NCBI RefSeq assembly: GCF_036088315.1
Contig: NZ_CP107996.1
Span: 3,614,501 to 3,678,500, forward strand
Direction: 5' to 3'
Source: Streptomyces sp. NBC_00344
GTDB taxonomy: Bacteria; Actinomycetota; Actinomycetes; Streptomycetales; Streptomycetaceae
Length of the DNA stretch: 64,000 nucleotides
Made by a program: the position numbers and the translations under genes. Positions 54,293 through 63,019 of the stretch are shown here, one piece after another. The stretch's first letter is position 1, and the number at the start of each line of letters is the position of its first letter. Below the pieces are notes generated by a model, which was given only the letters and a program-made list of their open reading frames with translations, had not been told where the DNA came from and did not search any database.

Positions 54293-56368
54293 ATGCGGTG
54301 GTTGGTGGGGTGGAGCAGTATCGCCGCGAGCTTCGGTACGGCCGGCTCCGCGGGCTCCACGGACGAGGGCCGCACCGTGCATCCTGTGGGATCGCAGCTG
54401 CTCTGGGGCGATCCGGATCCGCTCTGGGCGGTCGGCGACTGGCGGCCGGACGAGGTCCGGGTCATCACCGTCGATCCCTTCACCCGCCTTGCTGTGCTGG
54501 GGTGTTGCTCGGCCACCGACGAGCAGCTCAGAGTCGGTCTCTTCGCCGCCCGAGGTGGCGCGCTGCGCCATCTCACCGCATGGCCCGGCAGCTACACGGT
54601 CGTCGTGCAGTCCGGACGCCGGGTCACCGTCATCGGCGATCTGGCGGGCGCCAGGCCCGTCTTCCACACCCCCTGGGCGAACGGCACGGCCTACGCCACC
54701 GCGGCGCTCCCGCTCGCCGACCTCATCGAAGCCCAGCTGGACATCGGGCACTTGGCGGCGCTGCTGGCCTGCCCCGACGTCCCGGAGGCGCTGCGCGACT
54801 CCACGCCATACACCGGGGTGCGGCGCATCCCGCCCGGTCACGCCCTCATCCTGCGCGAGGGTTCGCGGGAGATCACCGGATACGAACCGGTGGCCTCGCT
54901 CGCGGTTGCCGCCGCCCAGGTCGACGCGGACCGTGCGGTGGACGGCGTGCGGGACGCGCTCGTCGAAGCGGTACGGGCCAGGCTGACCGCACCACGCCAC
55001 GCCCCCGGGACGGTGCCGCCCGACCCGGGACCGGTACCCGGGATGGGCCCCGCCGAGCGGCGGGCCGCCCGGGGGGCTCCCGCGCCCGGCATCGGCGCCG
55101 ATCTCTCGGGCGGCAGTGCGTCGGCGACCCTCGCCCTGCTCGCCGCGGGGCTGCCCGGCGTGCCCGGCACCCTCCTCGGCCACGGCACCGGCGCCGGGGA
55201 GCGGCTGCTCGCCGTCACCTTCAACGACCTCGCAGCGCCCGGCCAGGGGCCGGAGCTGGAACGGGCCGGTGCGATCGCCGCCAACCCCCGGCTGCACCAT
55301 GTGGTCGTGGCGGCCGGTGAAGAGGCCCTCCCCTACGCCGACTTGGACAGCGGCCCGCTCACCGACGAGCCGGGCCCCTCACTCATCACCGCCGAACGCC
55401 ACCGCAGACGGCTCGCCGCGGGCAGCGCGGACCACTTCGTCGGCGACGGCGCGCGCCAGGTGCTCGACGCACACCCGGCGCGCCTCGCCGACCTGCTGAT
55501 GGACCGGCGCAGACGTCATCTGGTGCGGCCCGTCACCGCGCTGGCGAAGGCCGACGGCTCCGTGTTCATCCCTTTCACCGTCTACCGCGCGGCGCGCAAG
55601 CTGGCCCGGACCTCGTACCGCTCCGGTATCGAGGCCGCGGCCGGCCGGCTCCGTGACCGCGACTTCTTCCTCACCGCGGAGGGGTCGACGCTGGACGCCT
55701 CGCTGGCTGCCCTCACCTGGTCCAGGCCGGGGCCCGCGGCACGCTGGCTCACGGGTGAGGCGCTGGCCGAAGTATCGGTTCGTCTCCAGGAGTCGGCGAT
55801 GCGCCCCACCTCGGTCCAGCGCCCCGGCGAGGCCCGGGCCCGCGCCGCGCTGGCACGTCACGCCGCGGACCACAGGGTCTTCGAACAGGCAGCTGAGGTC
55901 CGCAGCCAGCGGCTGCACGCCCCGTTCCTGGACAACCAGGTCGTACGGGCGGCCCGGGTGCTCCCCGAAGCACTGCGGGTCCAGCCCGGAGCGCGGGCGG
56001 CGATACTCCGCACGGTCCTCGCGGGCGCCGGCATCCGCGATCTGCCCGCCGGGTGGGGCGCCCCTTCGCACCCCACCGCGACTGCCACGTTCCACCAGGG
56101 GCTGCGCAGTTCGCTCGACACCCTGGTCTCGCTGTTCGACGCCCCGCTGCTCGCCGACGCTGGTCTGGTGGAGGCCCGGGTGGTCCGCAAGGCGCTGCGC
56201 GCGGCCGCGGAGGGCGAGCGGGTGCCGCTGGACGGCCTGGCCGACCTGATCTCCACCGAACTGTGGCTGCGGCGGCTGCTGTCCCGCCGGGGGACGTGCT
56301 GGACGGGCTCGGCCGCGCCGAAGCAGCGGGCCGTGGCAGGCGGGGTCGTACCCCGGCGCAGCCTGTAG
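54293..56368 (+). CDS. Asparagine-synthase / lasso-cyclase-like PP-loop protein
   Basis: A 691-residue protein with the two-domain plan of asparagine synthetase B. The N-terminal Ntn-like domain starts MRWLVGWSS, without the Cys2 nucleophile, so it cannot hydrolyse glutamine; PGSYTVVVQSGRRVTVIGDLAGARPVFH is its conserved middle. The C-terminal synthetase domain has a PP-loop reading DLSGGSASATLALL where active enzymes have SGGLDS, so the loop Asp is lost. Lasso peptide cyclases share this plan, but I see no precursor peptide or B1/B2 genes. TGGAGG precedes ATG 54293. Function unknown. Confidence 0.75.
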   Translation: MRWLVGWSSIAASFGTAGSAGSTDEGRTVHPVGSQLLWGDPDPLWAVGDWRPDEVRVITVDPFTRLAVLGCCSATDEQLRVGLFAARGGALRHLTAWPGSYTVVVQSGRRVTVIGDLAGARPVFHTPWANGTAYATAALPLADLIEAQLDIGHLAALLACPDVPEALRDSTPYTGVRRIPPGHALILREGSREITGYEPVASLAVAAAQVDADRAVDGVRDALVEAVRARLTAPRHAPGTVPPDPGPVPGMGPAERRAARGAPAPGIGADLSGGSASATLALLAAGLPGVPGTLLGHGTGAGERLLAVTFNDLAAPGQGPELERAGAIAANPRLHHVVVAAGEEALPYADLDSGPLTDEPGPSLITAERHRRRLAAGSADHFVGDGARQVLDAHPARLADLLMDRRRRHLVRPVTALAKADGSVFIPFTVYRAARKLARTSYRSGIEAAAGRLRDRDFFLTAEGSTLDASLAALTWSRPGPAARWLTGEALAEVSVRLQESAMRPTSVQRPGEARARAALARHAADHRVFEQAAEVRSQRLHAPFLDNQVVRAARVLPEALRVQPGARAAILRTVLAGAGIRDLPAGWGAPSHPTATATFHQGLRSSLDTLVSLFDAPLLADAGLVEARVVRKALRAAAEGERVPLDGLADLISTELWLRRLLSRRGTCWTGSAAPKQRAVAGGVVPRRSL

Positions 56369-56420
56369 AAGAGGGAGGTGCCCGGCGCCACGGCGCCCGG
56401 CACCCCACACAATGGACACC

Positions 56421-59400
56421 GTGCGCTACCTCATTCTCGGCGCCACCGAGGCGCAGGACGATCACGGCACTGCCATCCCGGTCGGAGGCCCCCGTCTGCG
56501 CGCCCTGCTCGCGGCGCTCGCGCTGCGTCCGGGCCGCCCGGTGACCGTCGGCGCGCTGATCGACGACGTATGGGCGGACGACCCGCCGCAGGACGCCCCG
56601 GCAGCTCTCCAGGCTCTGGTGGCCCGGCTGCGCCGTGCGCTGGGGCGTGCGGCGATCAGTTCCACCCCGAACGGCTACCAGCTGGAGGCCGGCGCCGACG
56701 ACGTCGATCTCCACGCGTTCGAGCGGGCCACCCACACCGGTGCCGCCCAGCTCGAGGCCGGTGCGCCGGCCAGGGCGGCGGACACCTTCCGTGCCGCCCT
56801 CGCGCTCTGGCGCGGCCCGGCGCTCGCCGACCTGCCCGACCGGGAGCACGCCGTACGGCCAGAGGCGCGGCGGCTGGCCGCGCTGCGCCAGCGCATCGAG
56901 GCCGACCTCAGGGTCTGCGCCACGGAGGAGCTCGTCACCGAGCTCACCGGATGCGCCGCCGCCCACCCGTACGACGAGGCGTTCCGCGTCCAGCTGATCC
57001 GCGCGCTCCGTGCGGTGGGCCGGCAGGCCGACGCGCTCATCGCGTACGAAGACGCCCGCCGCACCCTCGCCGAGGGGCTCGGTACCGATCCGGGACCCGA
57101 ACTCGGGGCTCAGTACGCGGAACTGCTGGGTGCCCAGGGAAGCGGCACCGCACCGTCCGCCCCACGGGCACCGTCCGGCAACCTCCGCCCACGACTGACC
57201 TCCTTCGTCGGACGTGAGCCCGAACTGGCCGCGGTCCGGGCCGATCTGGCGCGGCACCGGCTGGTCACGCTGACCGGGACCGGCGGTTCGGGCAAGACCC
57301 GGCTGGCCGAGGAGGCGGCCCCCGCCACGGCCTGGCTGGTCGAGCTGGCTCCCCTGGACGACCCGGCGGGCGTGCCCGGCGCCGTGATCAGCGCCCTCGG
57401 GCTGCGGGAGACCGTACTGATCACCCACGAGAAGCAGCAGCCGCCGGACGACCCGGTGGCCAAACTCATCGAGTACTGCACGTCGCGCCCCCTGGTTCTG
57501 CTGCTGGACAACTGCGAGCACGTGATCGGCGCCGCCGCGCAGCTCGCCGAGACGCTGCTCACCCACTGCCCGCAGCTGCGGATTCTCGCCACCAGCCGGG
57601 AACCCCTTGGGGTGTCGGGCGAAGCGGTACGCCCGGTGGAGCCGCTGCCGGCCGACCCCGCGACCCGGCTCTTCGCCGAGCGCGCCCGCGCGGTGCGCCC
57701 GGACTTCGATCCCGGTGCTGACCGTGCCGCGGTGGCCGAGATCTGCCGGCGCCTGGACGGACTGCCGCTCGCCATCGAACTCGCCGCCGCCCGCCTCAGG
57801 CTGCTCGCCCCGCGTCAGATCGCCGACCGTCTCGACAACCGTTTCCGCCTTCTGACCAGTGGCAGCCGCACTGCCCTGCCCCGCCAGCAGACCCTGCGGG
57901 CCGTCGTCGACTGGTCCTGGGACCTGCTCGACGCCGGCGAACGCACCGTGCTCCGGCAGGCATCCGTCTTCGCAGGCGGCTGGGACATCGTCGCGGCGGA
58001 AGCGGTCTGCGGAGGCCCCGACGACATGGCGGCGCTGGTCGACAAGTCGCTGGTCGTCGCCACTCCGGGTGAGGACGGCATGCGCTACCGCATGCTGGAC
58101 ACCATCCATGAGTACGCGGCCGAGCGCGCTGCCGATGCCCCGGACGAGCTGGCGGCGGCCCAGCGGGCGCATGCCGCCCACTATCTGGCCCTCGCCGAAG
58201 AGGCCGAACCGCTCATCCGTTCCGGCGAGCAGCTTCCCTGGATCCGGCGGATCGAAGCCGAATCGGGAAACATCCGTGTCGCGCTCCGCCTCAGCGTGGA
58301 CACCCACGACGAACCGGCGGCCATCCGGCTGCTGCGGGCCATGGGCTGGTTCTGGTGGCTGCGCAACTACCGTCGTGAGGCCCTCGACTGGGCCGGGCGC
58401 CTGGTGTCGCTGGGCGACGACCCGGCCGATGAGACCGACCCCCGTTACTGGCCCAGGATGCAGTTGCGGCTCTTCCAGATCTTCATGGCGCTGGAGAGCC
58501 AGGGACAGGACGGACTGCGCGACCCCGAGACCGTGCGGGTGGTGGAGCGGGTGCGTGCGGCGTTCAGCGCCGGGGGGCCGGAGGCGGCGCGCTTTCCCGG
58601 CCTGCTCTGGCCGTTCACCGCCTTCATCACGCACCTGCCGGAGGACGTGGCCGCCTGGCTCGACGAGGTGGTCACCAACTGCCGGGCGTACGGGGGGGAT
58701 TGGGAGGTCGCGGTCGCGCTGATGTTCCGCGCCCATATGCGGGTCGACATGCCCGGCGGCATGGAGGGCGTCGACGCGGACCTCGCCGAACTGCGTGATC
58801 TCTGCGCCCGGATCGGCGACCGCTGGATCCGGGCCCAGGTCGCCAGCGCCAGCGCGGAGGCGGGCATGGCGCGCGGCCACTGGGAGCGGACCCGGGAGGC
58901 GTTCGAGGAGGCGCTGCGGCTGGCCCGCGAGGTCGGTGCGCACGCGGAGGCGCCGTTTCTCATCGCCAGACTCGCTGAACTGAGCTACCGCACCGGTGAC
59001 CTGGAGCAGGCGGAGAAGGCCCTGGACGAGGCGGCCGCGGAATCGGACCGGTACGGCGTACTGGACGCCCGCACCTACATCAGCTTCCTGCGGTCCCTGC
59101 TGTCACTGGAGCGGGGCGAACCCGCCGTGGCACGGCTGCTGTTCGACGAGGCACGGAGGGAATCGCGGCGCGGCACACCGCCGCCGCAGTACGTCGCCAT
59201 CCTGGACACCGTGGAGGCCCGGCTCACCGGGTACGAAGAGGGACCTGCGGCGGGTCTGCGCAGCATGCTGGCAGCGCTGCGGACCGCCCGGGACGCCCAC
59301 TGCGCCGAGATCGTGCTGGCCGGCATCGCCGACTCCATGGCCTCGGTGCTGACCGACCTCGGTGACCACCGACTCGCCGTGCGCGTGACGGCCGCGGCCG

Positions 59401-59588
59401 GCGCCTGGCGCGCGGGATGCATTAGATCGGTGGTCGAGGAGGCCAGGGCACGCACCGTCGAGGCGGGTGCCAGTGCGGCGCTCTCGCCGCAGGTCTACGC
59501 GGCGGAGCGGGCGTCCGGGGCGCTGCTGAGCGTGGCCGACGTCATCGTCCTGCTGGACGGACGGCCGGGATCAACCGTCGGGCGCTGA
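56421..59588 (+). CDS. AfsR/SARP-type transcriptional regulator
   Basis: A 1055-residue multidomain regulator. Order: OmpR-like DNA-binding domain (1-90, VGGPRLRALLAALALRPGRPV), bacterial transcriptional activator domain (about 95-245), an NB-ARC/STAND ATPase (Walker A LTGTGGSGKTRLAEE near 290, VLLLDNCEHV as Walker B, LATSREPLGVSGEAV), then winged-helix and TPR repeats to the end. Such proteins tie nutrient or partner signals to secondary metabolism. I chose GTG 56421 (MRYLILGATE) since a CACAAT -10 ends seven bases before it; ATG 56412 is possible. Confidence 0.9.
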   Translation: MRYLILGATEAQDDHGTAIPVGGPRLRALLAALALRPGRPVTVGALIDDVWADDPPQDAPAALQALVARLRRALGRAAISSTPNGYQLEAGADDVDLHAFERATHTGAAQLEAGAPARAADTFRAALALWRGPALADLPDREHAVRPEARRLAALRQRIEADLRVCATEELVTELTGCAAAHPYDEAFRVQLIRALRAVGRQADALIAYEDARRTLAEGLGTDPGPELGAQYAELLGAQGSGTAPSAPRAPSGNLRPRLTSFVGREPELAAVRADLARHRLVTLTGTGGSGKTRLAEEAAPATAWLVELAPLDDPAGVPGAVISALGLRETVLITHEKQQPPDDPVAKLIEYCTSRPLVLLLDNCEHVIGAAAQLAETLLTHCPQLRILATSREPLGVSGEAVRPVEPLPADPATRLFAERARAVRPDFDPGADRAAVAEICRRLDGLPLAIELAAARLRLLAPRQIADRLDNRFRLLTSGSRTALPRQQTLRAVVDWSWDLLDAGERTVLRQASVFAGGWDIVAAEAVCGGPDDMAALVDKSLVVATPGEDGMRYRMLDTIHEYAAERAADAPDELAAAQRAHAAHYLALAEEAEPLIRSGEQLPWIRRIEAESGNIRVALRLSVDTHDEPAAIRLLRAMGWFWWLRNYRREALDWAGRLVSLGDDPADETDPRYWPRMQLRLFQIFMALESQGQDGLRDPETVRVVERVRAAFSAGGPEAARFPGLLWPFTAFITHLPEDVAAWLDEVVTNCRAYGGDWEVAVALMFRAHMRVDMPGGMEGVDADLAELRDLCARIGDRWIRAQVASASAEAGMARGHWERTREAFEEALRLAREVGAHAEAPFLIARLAELSYRTGDLEQAEKALDEAAAESDRYGVLDARTYISFLRSLLSLERGEPAVARLLFDEARRESRRGTPPPQYVAILDTVEARLTGYEEGPAAGLRSMLAALRTARDAHCAEIVLAGIADSMASVLTDLGDHRLAVRVTAAAGAWRAGCIRSVVEEARARTVEAGASAALSPQVYAAERASGALLSVADVIVLLDGRPGSTVGR

Positions 59589-59668
59589 TTGCCCGATGCT
59601 CTGGTCGCCCGTTGTCCGGTAGCCCGTTCGTCTGTCCGGACGCCGGTCGTCCCCTCGCCATCGGCCGG

Positions 59669-61726
59669 TCAGCCGCAGCTGATCCTCGACTGTGCCCAGT
59701 CGGCGAGTGCCACCGGGCCGAATCCGGCTCCTCGCTCGACGACCAGCCGGATGGTGCTGCGGCCCGCGATCCCGACTTCGACGGGCACCGCGGGGTCCCC
59801 GCCGCTCACCACACCGGAACTCCACAGCCGGACCCCGTCGCCGTACACCGAGAAGCGCGCCGCGCCACGGCCCAACGTCATGTCGTCGACACCGGCCAGC
59901 GCCTGATAGGCGGAGCAACGGCGGTTGAGCTCGATGGTCACGCTCGACGGGGTGCGCACCGTGATCCCGTTGCCGTATGCGTCGCCGCCTGCCCTGAGGT
60001 TCCAGCGCTGCCACACCCAGCTGCTTCTGCCGAGGTCGAGCTCCGGCGCGGTGTGATCGCCCAGCAGGGAGTACGGGAGGCGGTTGACCTGGTAGACGGT
60101 GGAGGCCGGAGGCGGCGGCTTCGGCGCGGGCTTGGGAGGCGGTGGGGGGGAGGGCTTCGGAGGCGGGGGTTTCGGCGGCGGGGAGGGCTCCGGGGCCGGC
60201 GTGGGGTGCGCAGCGGCCATCGCCGGCACTGGTGCAGGTGTGCGGGCCGGCCTCGGTGGGTGCGAGGGGGCCGGCCGGGGAGCGGGCGGTGGTTTCGGCT
60301 TCGGCGCGGACGGTGTGGGAGTGGCCGGAACGACGGGCTGGGCTGCGGGCGGGGGCGCCGCCTCCGGCTTCGGTTCGGGTGGCGCGTCCTTGCCGGCAAG
60401 AGCGAGGGCGAGACCCGCGGCCGCCGCGACCACCACTCCGGCGGCGATTCCGGCCTTGAGCGGAGCTCCGATCCCCTCGGCCGCGGCTCCGCCGGCTGCT
60501 CCACCGCCCGCCGCGCCTCCGCCGGTGGTGGCCGCCGCACCGGCGCCCGCCGCTCCGGCGACGCCGCCCGCGGCGATCCCGGCGGCCTTGAGGGCGGACC
60601 CGCCGGCGAACCAGCCGATGACGGCGACCGGTACCAGCGCGGGGATTCCGGCGTTGACATCCTGGAGCTCGCCCGCCGCCACCCGGCACTTGGCGCACTC
60701 CTCCAGATGCTTCCGCAGCCCGCGCTCGGCCCGCATCCGCAGCCCTCCGCGGGCGTACGCTCCCAGCCGGTCGGCATACTGCGCACAGTCGCCGCCCGCG
60801 GTGAGCGCCTGGCTCACATGTGCCTGGAGATAGGCCTGCTTGAGCCCTTCACGCGCCCGGCTCGCCAGTACGGCGGTGGCGTTCGCGGTGAGCCCGAACA
60901 GCGGCGCAACCTCGCTCGGTGACTCCTTCTCGACGGTGGTGTGCCACAGCACCGCCTGCCAGCGCTCCGGCAACGAACGGAACGCCTCCATGGCGAGGGA
61001 CTGTTCGGCGATCTGCATCGCCCGCACATCGGCGCCCAACTCCAGGGTGTCCCGGTCCGGCATGTCGGACGAGGATGATCTGGCTGCCTGGTCGGCGAAG
61101 AGGGCGAAGTCCTCGACCAGCTGTTCCCGCTTGGCGGTCTTCGTCCAGGCCGCGGCGACCCGCCGGACCGTGGTCAGCAGATAGGCCCGCACCGCGTGCG
61201 CAGGACCGGCCCCGCCCCGCACCGCCTGGAGGGTGCGCGCGAAGACCTCGGCGGTCAGGTCGTCCGCGGTGTGCGCGTCCCGGCAGCAGCTGCGGGCGTA
61301 GCGGCGTACAGCGTCGGCGTGCCGGCGGAACAACTCCTCGTAGGCGCTGTCCTCGCCGTCCCGCATCTGACGGATCAGATCGGCATCGGACGGCGGCAGA
61401 TCGAGCGAACGGGGTGGCGGCAGGATGCTGTCCTGTTCGTCGCTCTCCCGCTGTCGCTGCTGGGGAACACTGGTGGGCCGCAGGCCGCCGACCGGCCCGC
61501 CCTGCCCCGGAACCGGGTCCTGCGTCCGCGTGCGGGGCTGCGTTCGGGCCTGCTCGGGCGCCGACTGATCGGCCGGCAGCCCGGCTGTCGGCTGCTGCCC
61601 GACCGTCGGCTGATCGACCGTTGACTGCCCGAGCATCGGCTCAGCGGCCATCGGCTGAGCGGACGTTGCTTCTCCGGGCACCCCGTCGGCATCTTCGCGG
61701 TGCCCGTCCCGCCCTTCAACGCCCAT
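59669..61726 (-). CDS. ECF sigma factor fused to zinc-finger, membrane helix and NPCBM domain
   Basis: A 685-residue protein with a remarkable order of parts. A Gln/Pro-rich start (1-100) leads to sigma-2 (about 115-190: DGEDSAYEELFRRHADAVRRYA) and sigma-4 (about 245-300: LPERWQAVLWHTTVEKESPSE). An anti-sigma-like zinc finger follows (about 313-348: CAQYADRLG ... HLEECAKC), then Gly/Ala helices with one membrane segment (about 425-445), a proline-rich spacer (450-550) and a C-terminal NPCBM/NEW2 carbohydrate-binding module (VYQVNRLPYSLLGDH ... ALADWAQSRISCG). It resembles ECF groups with C-terminal extensions. ATG 61726 is preferred over GTG 61750. Confidence 0.88.
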   Translation of the reverse strand: MGVEGRDGHREDADGVPGEATSAQPMAAEPMLGQSTVDQPTVGQQPTAGLPADQSAPEQARTQPRTRTQDPVPGQGGPVGGLRPTSVPQQRQRESDEQDSILPPPRSLDLPPSDADLIRQMRDGEDSAYEELFRRHADAVRRYARSCCRDAHTADDLTAEVFARTLQAVRGGAGPAHAVRAYLLTTVRRVAAAWTKTAKREQLVEDFALFADQAARSSSSDMPDRDTLELGADVRAMQIAEQSLAMEAFRSLPERWQAVLWHTTVEKESPSEVAPLFGLTANATAVLASRAREGLKQAYLQAHVSQALTAGGDCAQYADRLGAYARGGLRMRAERGLRKHLEECAKCRVAAGELQDVNAGIPALVPVAVIGWFAGGSALKAAGIAAGGVAGAAGAGAAATTGGGAAGGGAAGGAAAEGIGAPLKAGIAAGVVVAAAAGLALALAGKDAPPEPKPEAAPPPAAQPVVPATPTPSAPKPKPPPAPRPAPSHPPRPARTPAPVPAMAAAHPTPAPEPSPPPKPPPPKPSPPPPPKPAPKPPPPASTVYQVNRLPYSLLGDHTAPELDLGRSSWVWQRWNLRAGGDAYGNGITVRTPSSVTIELNRRCSAYQALAGVDDMTLGRGAARFSVYGDGVRLWSSGVVSGGDPAVPVEVGIAGRSTIRLVVERGAGFGPVALADWAQSRISCG

Positions 61727-61926
61727 TGCGGAAAGCCCCCGTGTGCACACCTTCGGACCAGAACACCGGGAAAGACTGACACAGCGCGGGGCACAACCGG
61801 CTGTCCTGATCCGGCAACCACTCGTCCGGGGGCATTTTCCGGATGGGAGCTCTAAGCCTCACCCGTGAGGAGTAAGGCCAACTGGTCACCGGGGCAAGCC
61901 GGTTGTGCCGTCGCGGCGTGACCGGA

Positions 61927-62730
61927 TCAGACCGGCCGGGACCGCAGCCCTTCCAGCAGAATGTCCAGCAGCCGTGAGGATGCCGCCGCCTGCTGGGCCG
62001 CCTCGGGAAGCGATGGTGCGGCCGTGGCTATCACCAGCAGCACATCGGCGACCGTGACATCGCCGCGCAGCTCACCCGCGGCCCGCGCCTTGTCCACCAA
62101 CTGCCCTACTACTTGCAGGAGCTCGGAGGCGCCCGCATCGTCGTCCTCGGAGAGGTCGGACAGTTCGGAGAGTCCGGCGCCCGTCCCCCAGCTTCCGTCG
62201 GCGGCAAGACTTCTGGTCTGCTCCCCGTCGGATGACGACCAACCGGAACGCTGCTGGGGCACCCGCACCCCGTCAGGCCCGGAATGCGCCGCCAGGCTGT
62301 CATCGGAGTCCGCCACACCGACCCGCAACACCTGCGGCGGCAGCAGCCGCCCGGCACCCGACGCGACCGACGTCCGCAGGAACCTGGCGAGCGCGGACCA
62401 CGGCTCGTCCTCCTGGCCGAGCGCCGTACGTGCCTGAGCGGTCAGCCGGGAGGTCTCTTCCTCGGCTATCCGCCGGACCAGTACGTCCTTGCTCGGGAAC
62501 CGGCGGTACACCGTGCCGACCCCCACCCTGGCCCGGCGCGCGACGTCCTCCATCGGTGCGCCGTAACCCAGCTCACCGAAGACTTCGCGAGCCGCTCTCA
62601 GTACATGCTCCAGATTGCGCTGTGCGTCCACACGAAGAGGCGCGGAGCGCGTGACCGTACCCGCGCCCGCCCGTCCGTTTCCTTCTGCTGCGACAGCAGC
62701 AGTCTGCCAATGAGCGTCCTGAATGTGCAT
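61927..62730 (-). CDS. atrA: TetR-family regulator AtrA
   Basis: A 267-residue TetR regulator. Helix-turn-helix: VLRAAREVFGELGYGAPMEDVARRARVGVGTVYRRFPSKDVL (residues about 40-85). The ligand domain has an inserted Ser/Asp-rich segment (about 150-215, SEDDDAGA). Position beside ndh matches AtrA (SCO4118), an activator of the actinorhodin activator gene and of N-acetylglucosamine uptake. ATG 62730 follows GGGGGA by six bases; an upstream in-frame start adds 24 non-conserved residues. Confidence 0.88.
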   Translation of the reverse strand: MHIQDAHWQTAAVAAEGNGRAGAGTVTRSAPLRVDAQRNLEHVLRAAREVFGELGYGAPMEDVARRARVGVGTVYRRFPSKDVLVRRIAEEETSRLTAQARTALGQEDEPWSALARFLRTSVASGAGRLLPPQVLRVGVADSDDSLAAHSGPDGVRVPQQRSGWSSSDGEQTRSLAADGSWGTGAGLSELSDLSEDDDAGASELLQVVGQLVDKARAAGELRGDVTVADVLLVIATAAPSLPEAAQQAAASSRLLDILLEGLRSRPV

Positions 62731-63019
62731 AACAATCCCCCGGTAATGATGTCTCCCCCCGGAGACTCCCCGCCTGTCAGCCGGGGGCCCCAGACCCGAC
62801 ACCCCGACTTACTACGAACATAGTTGAGCCAGGGGCGATTCAGAAGGGGGTAGTTCCGCACGGAGCGCCCCCCGATCGGAGTATGGGCCGGGACACTCCC
62901 TATTCGGTACAGTCGCCCCGTTCCCGCCCCGCCCCCTGACCTGCGGGCCTTCGGCCAGAACAGGGGAACCGCGAGCTCCGCGGCAGCGATGATCTCCGGT
63001 CACACAATTTGTCGGGCCT

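Noticed and set aside
55749..58943. Antisense frame of 1064 codons over the PP-loop and AfsR-like genes
   Set aside because: It crosses two genuine genes and shows only Arg/Gly/Pro-rich composition.
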